Below, one piece after another: positions 6,955 to 14,079 of a DNA stretch of 21,064 nucleotides (within the stretch, counting starts at the first letter, position 1; every line of letters begins with the position of its first letter). The position numbers and the translations under genes were made by a program. The notes beneath the pieces were generated by a model. The model saw only the letters and a program-made list of their open reading frames with translations, did no database searches and was not told where the DNA came from. This DNA is from an uncultured Acetobacteraceae bacterium (GTDB lineage: Bacteria > Pseudomonadota > Alphaproteobacteria > Acetobacterales > Acetobacteraceae): contig CALNAL010000240.1 in assembly GCA_937874445.1 (NCBI GenBank), forward strand, positions 1 to 21,064, written 5' to 3'.

Positions 6955-8516
6955 CCCCGCTGCTGGAGATCCGCGACTACACCTTGGACTTTCAGACGCG
7001 CGCCGGCCCCTTCCGGGCCCTCGACGGCGTGAGTCTGGCGGTGGCGCCGGGCGAGGTGCTGGGCCTGGTCGGCGAGTCCGGCTCGGGCAAGACGACGCTG
7101 GCCATGGCGGTGATGCGCCATCTTGCCGGCAATGCCCGCGAGCGTGGAGGCTCCATCCGTTTCGATGGCCGCGAGCTGATCGGCATCGCCCCCGCCGAGG
7201 TCCGCGCGCTGCGTGGGCGCCGCATCGGCATGGTCTTCCAGAACCCCGCGACCTCCCTCAACCCCACCCTGACCCTGGGGCGGCAGATCACGGAAGTTCT
7301 CGAGCGACACCGCGGACTTTCCCCGCGCGCGGCCGCGACGGAAGCGGTGGACTGGCTCGGCCGTGTCGAGCTGCGCAATCCGGCGGCGCTGATGCGGCGC
7401 GATCCGCACCAGCTCTCGGGGGGCGAGAAGCAGCGCGTGGTGATCGCGGCCACCTTCGCGGTCCACCCCGACCTGATCCTGTTCGATGAGCCGACCACGG
7501 CGCTCGATGTCATCACCGGCGCGCGGATTCTCGAGCTGTTCCGCCGGCTGCGCGCCGAGACGGGAGTGACGGGCCTCTACATCTCCCACGATCTGGCCGT
7601 GGTTTCGCGCATCGCCGACCGGGTGGCGGTGCTGCGGCACGGACGTCTCCTCGAGCAGGCTCCGGCGGCGACGCTGTTTCATGCGCCCCAGAACGACTAT
7701 ACCCGCCGCCTGATTGCATCCGTTCCGAAACCGGAACACCGCCTGGTGCAGGATACGCCGGGGGCGGAGAAGATTCTCGAAGCGGACCATCTCGGCGTTG
7801 CCTACTGGCGCCCGAGACTGTTCGGCCGCCAGATATTCGTGGGCGTGCACGATGTCACTCTCGACGTGCGGGCCGGCGAAATTCTCGGGGTGGTGGGCGA
7901 ATCCGGATCGGGAAAATCCACCATCGCCCGTGCACTGACGGGGCTCGCGCATGCCACCGGCGAGATCCGCCTCGATGGGGCGCTCGTCGGGCGGATGGGC
8001 CGCGCCTATCGCCGCGCCGTGCAGATCATCTTCCAGCACCCGGATTCCTCGCTCAACCCGCGCCAGAGGATCGGCGAAATCCTGGCTCGCCCGCTGCGAC
8101 TCTACGGCGGCTCCCCACGCGAGATCCCCGACCTGCTGGCCCAGGTGCATCTGCCGGCGGAGTACGCCCATCGCTGGCCGCACCAGCTCTCGGGGGGCGA
8201 GAAGCAGCGCGTGGCCATCGCCCGCGCCTTTGCAGCCCGTCCGCGGCTGGTGATCTGCGACGAGATCACCGCGGCCCTCGACGTCTCGGTGCAGGCGGCA
8301 GTGATCGAGCTGTTGCTCGATCTGCGCCGCCAGCATGGCACCGCCTATCTGTTCATCACGCACGACCTCAATCTGGTCCGCCAGATCGCACACCGCCTGG
8401 CGGTGATGCAGCATGGCGAACTGGTCGATCTTCTGGGCATCGACGACCTCGGCAGCGGTCGCGAGAACGCCTACACGCGCGCGCTGATGGAAGCATCGCC
8501 CGCGCCCGTCGGATAA
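6951..8516 (+). CDS. Double ABC ATPase, fused DppD-DppF type
   Basis: 521 residues with two complete ATPase domains in one chain. First domain: Walker A GESGSGKTT (41-49), Q-loop Q97, signature LSGGEKQR (155-162), Walker B LILFDEPT (175-182), switch H213. Second domain: GESGSGKST (316-324), Q362, LSGGEKQR (413-420), LVICDEIT (433-440, with Ile in place of the common Pro), H471. An oligopeptide-family C-terminal element (YTRRLIASVPKPEH) follows the first domain. The protein should energise the DppB/DppC-type channel; fusion ensures a DppD/DppF heterodimer equivalent. The two signature regions share a 37-bp exact DNA repeat. An ATGA overlap couples it to the permease; the second M20-fold gene starts 12 nt after its stop. 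Confidence 0.95.
   Translation: MTPLLEIRDYTLDFQTRAGPFRALDGVSLAVAPGEVLGLVGESGSGKTTLAMAVMRHLAGNARERGGSIRFDGRELIGIAPAEVRALRGRRIGMVFQNPATSLNPTLTLGRQITEVLERHRGLSPRAAATEAVDWLGRVELRNPAALMRRDPHQLSGGEKQRVVIAATFAVHPDLILFDEPTTALDVITGARILELFRRLRAETGVTGLYISHDLAVVSRIADRVAVLRHGRLLEQAPAATLFHAPQNDYTRRLIASVPKPEHRLVQDTPGAEKILEADHLGVAYWRPRLFGRQIFVGVHDVTLDVRAGEILGVVGESGSGKSTIARALTGLAHATGEIRLDGALVGRMGRAYRRAVQIIFQHPDSSLNPRQRIGEILARPLRLYGGSPREIPDLLAQVHLPAEYAHRWPHQLSGGEKQRVAIARAFAARPRLVICDEITAALDVSVQAAVIELLLDLRRQHGTAYLFITHDLNLVRQIAHRLAVMQHGELVDLLGIDDLGSGRENAYTRALMEASPAPVG
7404..7440 (+). repeat. 37-bp exact direct repeat, copy 1 (first ATPase signature)
   Basis: Identical base for base to 8178-8214 and in the same reading frame. 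It encodes PHQLSGGEKQRV in the first ATPase domain, with all 12 codons the same in both copies. Confidence 0.9.
8178..8214 (+). repeat. 37-bp exact direct repeat, copy 2 (second ATPase signature)
   Basis: Second copy of the repeat at 7404-7440, 774 bp (258 codons) further along the same gene, in the signature region of the second ATPase domain. Flanking DNA differs between copies. Confidence 0.9.
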
Positions 8517-8528
8517 AGGAGACCTCGC

Positions 8529-9749
8529 ATGACCCCACAGGACCTGCTTGCACGCATCGACACGAAGTCCTGTCTCGACTTCCTCTCGGCGATGGTGCGC
8601 CATCCCAGCCATTCCCAGACTCCCGGCGAGCGCAAGCTGGTCGAGTTCATGGCCGGGAAGATGCGCGATATCGGTCTGGAGGCGGAACTTTCTCCGGTGA
8701 CGAAGGATCGTGTCAACGCCATCGGCCGCTGGAAGGGAACCGGCGGCGGCCGCAGCCTGCTCTTCAACGGCCATCTCGACACCAACCCCGTCACCGAGGG
8801 CTGGACCGTCGATCCCTACGGCGGCAAGGTCGATGACAAATTCATCTGGGGCATCGGCGTCTCCAACATGAAGGCCGGCGACGCGGCCTCGTACTGCGCC
8901 GTCAAGACGCTGCGCGACGCGGGCGTGAAGCTCAAGGGAGACGTGATCCTCACCTACGTGGTGGGAGAGCTTCAGGGCGGCGTCGGCACGCTGGCGTTCA
9001 TCCGCAACGGTCTGCGCGCCGACTTCTTCGTCAACTCCGAGCCCACCGATATGCAGGCGATGACGATGCATGCCGGGGCGCTGGGATTCGCCATCGAGCT
9101 GATCGGCGACACCCGCCATCTCTCCAAGCGCGAGGAGGCGGTAGACGCGGCGCTCGCCGCCTGCGACCTCGCCCCGCGCCTCGACAAGCTGATTTTCTCC
9201 GGCGCCCTCGACGCGGAACACCGGTCCATCAACCGCTGCCACGTCGGCGTGGTGCGGGCAGCGCTGGGACGCAACCTCGAGGAATGGCGTCCGCCGCAGG
9301 TGGCCGATTATGCGGTGCTGAAGGGCACCTGCCGCTATGCTCCGGGCCAGACCGAGGCGCAGGTCCTGGCCGACATGGAAGGCGAACTGGCCGCCCTGCG
9401 ACAGCGCTTCCCCGGACTCAAGACCGTCCTGACTCCCGAGCACGAGACCGGCCGTCCGGCAATGCCGACCTTCGAAGTGTCCCGCACCAGCCCGATCGTG
9501 GCCGCGGTCAATCGTGCCTACAAGGCCGTGCGCGGCGTCGAACAGCCCACCGGCGCCGTCCTGCCCCCGGCCTATTACGGCACCGATGCCGCCCATCTCT
9601 GCCGCGCGGCGGGAATGGAGGGCGTCGTCTGCGGGCCGGGCGGGCGCTACAACACCATGCCCGACGAGCGCGTGGACATTCCCGACTTCCTCGACATGGT
9701 GCGCATCTACATGCTGACGATCCTCGAAATCTGCGGGGTCGCCGAATGA
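8529..9749 (+). CDS. M20-fold protein with non-canonical metal site
   Basis: 406 residues with the overall M20 deacylase/peptidase layout: FNGHLDTNPVTEGWTVDPYGG near 79-99, then IWGIGVSNMKAGD, VVGELQGGVGT, FFVNSEPTD and a C-terminal GPGGRYNTMPDERVD. The metal site deviates. H82 and D84 remain and E147 aligns with the catalytic Glu, but the bridging Asp is N113, the adjacent metal-ligand Glu is L148, and the C-terminal ligand His position holds T376 (or N375). E171 of the SEPTD motif is kept. It may be a divergent hydrolase or a non-catalytic binding protein; I assign no substrate. AAAGGAG at 8516-8522 precedes the ATG; the stop overlaps the M24-fold gene (ATGA). It is not a close copy of the M20 gene at the head of the operon. 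Confidence 0.88.
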   Translation: MTPQDLLARIDTKSCLDFLSAMVRHPSHSQTPGERKLVEFMAGKMRDIGLEAELSPVTKDRVNAIGRWKGTGGGRSLLFNGHLDTNPVTEGWTVDPYGGKVDDKFIWGIGVSNMKAGDAASYCAVKTLRDAGVKLKGDVILTYVVGELQGGVGTLAFIRNGLRADFFVNSEPTDMQAMTMHAGALGFAIELIGDTRHLSKREEAVDAALAACDLAPRLDKLIFSGALDAEHRSINRCHVGVVRAALGRNLEEWRPPQVADYAVLKGTCRYAPGQTEAQVLADMEGELAALRQRFPGLKTVLTPEHETGRPAMPTFEVSRTSPIVAAVNRAYKAVRGVEQPTGAVLPPAYYGTDAAHLCRAAGMEGVVCGPGGRYNTMPDERVDIPDFLDMVRIYMLTILEICGVAE

Positions 9750-10885
9750 GTCGCGACCTGATCCCCCCCGCCGAACAGCAGGGCCGCCTTGCCGCAGTGC
9801 GGGCCCTCGCCCGCGCGGTGGGGGCAGAGGCGGTGCTGCTCGACCAGGCCGAGGTGCTGGCCTGGGCCACCGGCTTTACCGTCTCCGCCACCATGTACCG
9901 CGCGGCCGTGATCCCCTGCGAGGGAGCCCCCTTCTGGGTGCTGCGCAACCTCGATCGCGATCCCTGTCTGGCCCAGGGCTGGATCGCCGAGGCGCAAGGC
10001 TTCGATGACGATGCCGACCCGCAGGCCGAGGTGGCCGCGGCCCTCACCGCGCACGGCCTCGACCATGCCGTGCTGCTGGTCGATCCGGATTCGCACGGAC
10101 ACACCGTGCAGGTGCGCCGCCGCCTGGAAGCACTGCTGCCGGGCACACGGTTCGTGGAGCGGGCGGGTCTGTCGGATTGGCTGCGCCGCTGCAAGTCGGA
10201 AACCGAGATCGGCCTGCTGCGCGAGGCCGCGCTGATCGGCGACGCGGCAATGGAGGCGGTACGGCGCGCCTGCCGCCCGGGCGTGACGGCGGGCGAGGCT
10301 GCCGCCGAGGCCGCCGCCGAGTTTCTCCGGCGCGGGGCCGATACTGGCGAGGCAGGGCCAATCCTGCGCGCCGACGGCGACATGGGCTTCCTGCACGGCC
10401 TGCGCGACCGGACGCCGCTCGCCGAGGGCGATGTGCTGCACGTCGAGCTGACCCCCAAGCGGGCACTCTACGGCGCGCGGGTGATGCGTCCGATCCTGGT
10501 GGGCGCGGACCGCCACGACATTGCCGGACGCACGGCCCGGCTGGCAGCCCTGCAGGACCGCCAGATCGCGGCCATGCGCCCCGGTGCCGAGGCCCGCGAG
10601 GTGGATGCGCTGCTGCGCAACGCCGTGCTGGCCGAGGGACTGCGCCCGGCCTACGGCAACGTCAGCGGCTACACGCTGGGGATCTACGGACGTACGCCGC
10701 GTCCGAGCGACTTCTCCTTCGCGCTGCATCCCGGGGCACAGTTCCGGCTGGAGGAGAGGATGGTGTTCCATCTCTATGTCTCCGCCGGGGGCACGGCGAT
10801 CAGCGAGACGGTGGTGGTAAGGCCGCATGGTGGCGAGCGCCTGTCCGGCTTGCCGAGACGAGCCCTGCAAGGAGGGAACGCTTAA
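9746..10885 (+). CDS. M24-fold (creatinase / Xaa-Pro peptidase-like) protein lacking most metal ligands
   Basis: 379 residues. Residues 1 to about 148 form a creatinase-type N-terminal domain; about 155-370 form the pita-bread M24 domain (KSETEIGLLREAALIGD, EGDVLHVELTP, RMVFHLYVSAGG, ETVVVRPHGGERLSGLP). In metal-dependent M24 enzymes two Asp, one His and two Glu hold the metals. Here those positions appear to be E234, R245, Y309, L343/Y344 and E354, so only the last Glu clearly survives. H217 (GFLHG) matches the conserved active-site His that creatinase uses. This suggests a metal-independent amidohydrolase like creatinase or ectoine hydrolase, or a non-catalytic protein; the creatinase Glu after the YxxxxxR stretch is not conserved either (M247). 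Last gene of the operon, coupled by ATGA to the M20-fold gene. An IS3 remnant begins 25 nt downstream. Confidence 0.85.
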   Translation: MSRDLIPPAEQQGRLAAVRALARAVGAEAVLLDQAEVLAWATGFTVSATMYRAAVIPCEGAPFWVLRNLDRDPCLAQGWIAEAQGFDDDADPQAEVAAALTAHGLDHAVLLVDPDSHGHTVQVRRRLEALLPGTRFVERAGLSDWLRRCKSETEIGLLREAALIGDAAMEAVRRACRPGVTAGEAAAEAAAEFLRRGADTGEAGPILRADGDMGFLHGLRDRTPLAEGDVLHVELTPKRALYGARVMRPILVGADRHDIAGRTARLAALQDRQIAAMRPGAEAREVDALLRNAVLAEGLRPAYGNVSGYTLGIYGRTPRPSDFSFALHPGAQFRLEERMVFHLYVSAGGTAISETVVVRPHGGERLSGLPRRALQGGNA

Positions 10886-10910
10886 GCCACACCTGGGGTG
10901 AGCTGGGTTG

Positions 10911-11790
10911 TGAGGAGGTCCCCTCTATCTGGGCATCCTGGCGACCTGGATAAGCTCGGTTCTGGATATTGTCAGGCCGCCGGTCTCTCCGGTTTGCCTA
11001 TCCCGTATGCCTCGTCGGGCGTTCGCCCGGCCGGGGCCGGATGGGGCCGCCTGGCGTTGTAGTGGCCGATCCAGCAGGTCAACCCGGCCCACAGCTCCGA
11101 TCCGGTCTCGAAAGCGTGCAGATAGACGCATTCGTATCTCGGGCTGCGCCAAGGCCGCTCGATGAAGACGTTATCCATCCAGCGTCGACGGCCATCCATG
11201 CCGATCTGCACGCCGGTGAAGCGCGGTGGGGTAGACTGGCTGCCCTGGTCGGTGTTGAAAATTTCCGGCCGCCCGAACCGCCTCAATACCTCTTCCAGCG
11301 CCTCGATGCAGAACTCCACATCCCTGGTGTTCGACACCCGCCAGGCCAGTACCTTGTGGCTGCTCCAGTCCAGGGCAGCGACCAGATAGAGGAAGCCGCG
11401 GCGCATCGGGATATAGGAGATATCCACGCACCAGATCTGGTTCGCTCGCTCAATCGTCAGATCCCGCAGCAGGTAGGGGGAGACCTGGTGTTGGGGATGC
11501 GGAACCGTCGTTCGCGACCGCTGGTAGATTGGCGCCTGCCCCATCTTGGCCATCAGCCGTCGCACCCGCTTGCGACCGACGCCGCAACCCTCGCGACAGA
11601 TGCCGCGCCATCTGCCGTGAGCCATGCCACGGCGTCTCGAGAAACCGGGTATCGATCAGCCGCATCAGGTCCAGGTTCAGTGGCGTCTCGCCTGCAGACT
11701 GGTCGCAGAACCCCGACCGACGGACCGACAACAACTCGCAGTGCCGCACGATCGACAGTTGCGAATGCCCGGTGCGGTGCTCCCCTCCAC
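10911..11790 (-). mobile_element. Decayed IS3-family insertion sequence
   Basis: An IS3-type OrfB fragment on the minus strand, with a possible right end near 10911 (TGAGGAGGTCCCCTCTATC). No recognisable OrfA and no matching left-end repeat could be found before tRNA-Gly, so the element is truncated on its upstream side. The remaining transposase is frameshifted and carries a deletion in its catalytic core, so it cannot move by itself. The boundaries are approximate. Confidence 0.75.
10972..11776 (-). pseudogene. IS3-family transposase OrfB, frameshifted and internally deleted
   Basis: Two minus-strand frames together reconstruct an IS3 OrfB. Upstream frame: HSQLSIVRHCELL, LNLDLMRLIDTRFLETPW and GSRQMARHL. 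A frameshift near 11597-11600 moves to the frame ending at 10972: VGRKRVRRLMAKMGQAPIY, YLLRDLTIERANQIWCVDIS (first Asp), FNTDQGSQ (second Asp), NVFIERPW (Glu) and a C-terminal GRTPDEAYG. Between the second Asp and the Glu there are 29 residues instead of the 35 typical of this family, an in-frame loss of six residues around FTGVQIGMDG. Several normally invariant residues are also changed (ERPW for ERLW, HPAP for HSAL). It is not functional. Confidence 0.85.
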
Positions 11791-11831
11791 CCTCTCACTT
11801 TCTGGGAAAGCGGGCGCACGGATCTCACGAT

Positions 11832-11860
11832 GGTGTCCACGCTCGGAACTGGTGGACACC
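11832..11860. repeat. 9-bp perfect inverted repeat
   Basis: GGTGTCCAC (11832-11840) and GTGGACACC (11852-11860) flank an 11-nt loop. It lies between the IS3 remnant and tRNA-Gly and is not explained by a gene. It may be a second hairpin behind the tRNA, or a piece of another element. Confidence 0.5.
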
Positions 11861-11877
11861 CCGCGCAAATACGACGA

Positions 11878-11895
11878 GGGCCGCTTGCGCGGCCC
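11878..11895 (-). terminator. Terminator-like hairpin downstream of tRNA-Gly
   Basis: On the minus strand GGGCCGC-GCAA-GCGGCCC forms a 7-bp GC stem with a GNRA-type tetraloop, about 32 nt after the tRNA 3' end. It is followed by a weak TCGTCGTATTT tract. Between tRNA and hairpin lies a run of T/A (TTTTTCTAAAAAAA on the minus strand). Confidence 0.5.
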
Positions 11896-11927
11896 GTCAC
11901 GTAACATGCTGGTTTTTTTAGAAAAAC

Positions 11928-12002
11928 TGGAGCGGGCGAAGGGATTCGAACCCTCGACCCCAACCTTGGCAAGGTTGTGCTCTACCCCTGAGCTACGCCC
12001 GC
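11928..12002 (-). tRNA. tRNA-Gly (anticodon GCC)
   Basis: Read on the minus strand, the acceptor stem GCGGGCG (12002-11996) pairs with CGCCCGC near the 3' end. A T discriminator and an encoded CCA follow (11930-11928). The D arm is GCTC-AGGGGTA-GAGC. The anticodon stem CAACC/GGTTG encloses TTGCCAA, giving anticodon GCC at 11970-11968. The T arm contains GGTTCGAATCC. All stems are intact. It lies between the dead IS3 element and the housekeeping cnoX operon. Confidence 0.97.
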
Positions 12003-12053
12003 ATCCATCGCGTCGCCACCGATGCGCAAGCACCAGGTGGCGGAGTGGGGCGC

Positions 12054-12082
12054 CTTCTATGCGGGATCGGCGGCCTTGGCAA
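12054..12082 (-). promoter_or_regulatory. Sigma70-type promoter of tRNA-Gly
   Basis: On the minus strand TTGCCA (12082-12077) and TAGAAG (12059-12054) are separated by 17 nt. Transcription would begin near 12047, about 45 nt before the tRNA. Confidence 0.5.
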
Positions 12083-12225
12083 CCCCCTACTGCATCCGTG
12101 GGGAAACTTTCTTCGTCTTCCTGCTTTTCCGCCAGCTGCGGTGCGCTCCGGCTTGTTCCCCGGCGGGGCTGTGCCATCTATACGGAGAAATCTTCCCCTG
12201 AACCAAGAGTCGCGGAACGCCCCCC

Positions 12226-13164
12226 ATGGATCTCATCATCGGACAGAATCAGCCCAACGGCGCCGCCGGCTCCGCCGATTTCATCGTCGACGGCGACCAG
12301 AAGACCTTCATGCAGGACGTGGTGGATGCCTCGCGCAAGCTGCCGGTCCTGGTCGATTTCTGGGCCACCTGGTGCGGCCCGTGCAAGCAGTTGACTCCTG
12401 CCCTGGAAAAGGTGGTCCGCGCCGCCGCCGGCCGCGTCAAGCTGGTGCGGATCGACATCGACAAGAACGAATCCCTCGTCCAGCAGCTCATGCAGCTGGG
12501 CGTGCCGCTGCAGTCCGTGCCGACGGTGGTGGCGTTCTGGCAGGGCCAGCTCGCCGATCTCTTCCAGGGCGCCCAGCCCGAATCGGAAATCAAGCGCTTC
12601 GTCGAGAGCCTGCTCAAGGCCGCCGGCAGTGCCATGCCGGCCGCCGACCTCACCGTCGAGGCCAAGACGGCGCTGGACGAAGGCCGCTTCCAGGAGGCCA
12701 GCGAGCTTTATGCCGCGGCCCTCAACGACGATGCGGACAACGCTGCGGCCTGGGGCGGCGTGGTCCGCGCCCAGCTCGCCCTCGGCCAGGAGGATCAGGC
12801 CCGCGCCACGCTCGCCAAGGTTCCCCCCGCGCTGTCCGAGCGTGCCGAGGTAACCGGCGCCCGTGCCGCGCTGGCGCTGGCCGAGGAAGGCCGCAAGGCG
12901 AAGTCCCAGATGGCGGCGCTGGAGGAGCGTCTGGCCGCCAACCCGGCCGACCACCAGGCGCGCTACGATCTCGCCACCGCGCTCAACGCCGCCGATCGTC
13001 GCGAGGAGGCCGCCGACGCCCTGCTGGAGATCATCCGCCGCGACCGCACCTGGAACGACGAGGCCGCCCGTCAGCAGCTGCTGAAGTTCTTCGGCTCCTG
13101 GGGCTTCGACGACCCGGCGGCCCAGGCCGCGCGCCGCCGTCTGTCGTCGCTGCTGTTCAGCTGA
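12226..13164 (+). CDS. cnoX: CnoX-type chaperedoxin (thioredoxin domain plus TPR repeats)
   Basis: 312 residues. Residues about 20-115 are a thioredoxin fold: VLVDFWATWCGPC with redox cysteines C50 and C53, and the cis-proline loop GVPLQSVPTVVAF (P99). Residues about 118-310 are helical TPR-like repeats (EAKTALDEGRFQEASELYAAA, then NPADHQARYDLATALNAADR). This is the CnoX/YbbN architecture: a cytoplasmic holdase that protects proteins from oxidative damage and passes them to folding chaperones. E. coli CnoX lacks the CxxC pair, whereas this one keeps WCGPC, so thioredoxin activity is expected (family knowledge). The ATG has no strong Shine-Dalgarno sequence, and a CTATAC stretch near 12178 could be a -10 element. 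It heads a four-gene run; the next start follows after 1 nt. Confidence 0.9.
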   Translation: MDLIIGQNQPNGAAGSADFIVDGDQKTFMQDVVDASRKLPVLVDFWATWCGPCKQLTPALEKVVRAAAGRVKLVRIDIDKNESLVQQLMQLGVPLQSVPTVVAFWQGQLADLFQGAQPESEIKRFVESLLKAAGSAMPAADLTVEAKTALDEGRFQEASELYAAALNDDADNAAAWGGVVRAQLALGQEDQARATLAKVPPALSERAEVTGARAALALAEEGRKAKSQMAALEERLAANPADHQARYDLATALNAADRREEAADALLEIIRRDRTWNDEAARQQLLKFFGSWGFDDPAAQAARRRLSSLLFS

Positions 13165-13165
13165 A

Positions 13166-13843
13166 ATGCCACGCCCCCTGCCCGCCCTGGAGCACCTGCC
13201 CACCGAGTTCGGGATCTTCCCGCTGGAGGAGGCGCTGCTGCTGCCGGGCGGACGGCTGCCGCTCAACGTATTCGAGCCGCGCTACCTGGCGCTGGTGGAG
13301 GATTCGCTGGCGGCGGGCCGCTTCTTCGGCATGCTCCAGCCTGACCCCTCGGCCCCGGTGGGACCGCACGGGCCGGGCCTGTTCCGCGTCGGCTGCCTGG
13401 GCCGGCTGGTCGCCTTCGAGGAGGCCGAGGACGGGCGCACCCTCATCGCGCTGCAGGGCGTCATCCGCTTTGCCGTGGAGAGCGAGCTGGAGGGACGCCG
13501 CGGCTATCGCCGCGTGCGTGCCGCCCTCGCCCGGTTCGCCCCCGCCATCGCCCCCCCCGCCCCGGTGGAGGGCTTCGACCGCGCGACCCTGCTGGCCCGG
13601 CTGCGTCCCTACTTCGCCACCCGTGGCATCAATGCCAACTGGGGCGCCATCGAGGTGCTGGCCGACGCGGCGCTGATCACCACGCTGGCGATGGCCTGCC
13701 CCTTCGGAGCCGCCGAGCAGCAGGCGCTGCTGGAGGCCCCCACCCCGGCCGAGCGCGCCCGCGTGCTCGCCGCGCTCATCGAGATCGACACCCATGACAC
13801 CCCCGAGGCGGATGCTGCGCCGAACCGCCCGAGGGTCAGCTGA
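13166..13843 (+). CDS. Lon N-terminal (substrate-binding) domain protein
   Basis: 225 residues, covering only the LON N-terminal domain and lacking the ATPase and protease parts of Lon. Signature: FGIFPLEEALLLPGGRLPLNVFEPRYLALVED, then a beta-rich GRLVAFEEAEDGRTLIALQG and helices near the C-terminus (FGAAEQQALLEAPTPAERARVL). Such stand-alone proteins are widespread in alphaproteobacteria beside a thioredoxin-TPR gene; their role is not established, but peptide binding is plausible. The start lies 1 nt after the cnoX stop, so the two are almost certainly co-translated. Confidence 0.9.
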   Translation: MPRPLPALEHLPTEFGIFPLEEALLLPGGRLPLNVFEPRYLALVEDSLAAGRFFGMLQPDPSAPVGPHGPGLFRVGCLGRLVAFEEAEDGRTLIALQGVIRFAVESELEGRRGYRRVRAALARFAPAIAPPAPVEGFDRATLLARLRPYFATRGINANWGAIEVLADAALITTLAMACPFGAAEQQALLEAPTPAERARVLAALIEIDTHDTPEADAAPNRPRVS

Positions 13844-13866
13844 ACCCGGCGCCGGAGTTTGCCGCG

Positions 13867-14079
13867 ATGTCGGACGACGACACTCCCTCCTCCGCTCCCT
13901 TCGCCCCGGTCGACCCGCGTCTGCTGGAGATCCTGGTCTGCCCCGTGACCAAGCAGCCGCTGATCTACGACCGGGAGCGCAACGAGCTGATCAGCAAGGC
14001 GGCCGGCCTGGCCTACCCGATCCGCGACGGCATCCCCATCATGCTGCCCGACGAGGCCCGCAAGCTGGACGATGCCTGA
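13867..14079 (+). CDS. Trm112-family (YcaR-like) small protein
   Basis: 70 residues. DPRLLEILVCPVTKQPLIYD followed by LAYPIRDGIPIMLPDEAR is the Trm112/UPF0434 pattern. Founding members bind zinc through four cysteines and activate methyltransferases. Here only the first Cys (CPVT) remains, as I recall for alphaproteobacterial members, so zinc binding is unlikely. It starts 23 nt after the Lon-domain gene, and its TGA overlaps the ATG of the DUF971 gene. Confidence 0.88.
   Translation: MSDDDTPSSAPFAPVDPRLLEILVCPVTKQPLIYDRERNELISKAAGLAYPIRDGIPIMLPDEARKLDDA

Noticed and set aside
3576..9596. Long minus-strand open frames antisense to the importer operon
   Set aside because: They are mirror images of the DppA/B/C/D-type genes, composed of Gly/Arg/His/Gln-rich sequence with no recognisable domain.
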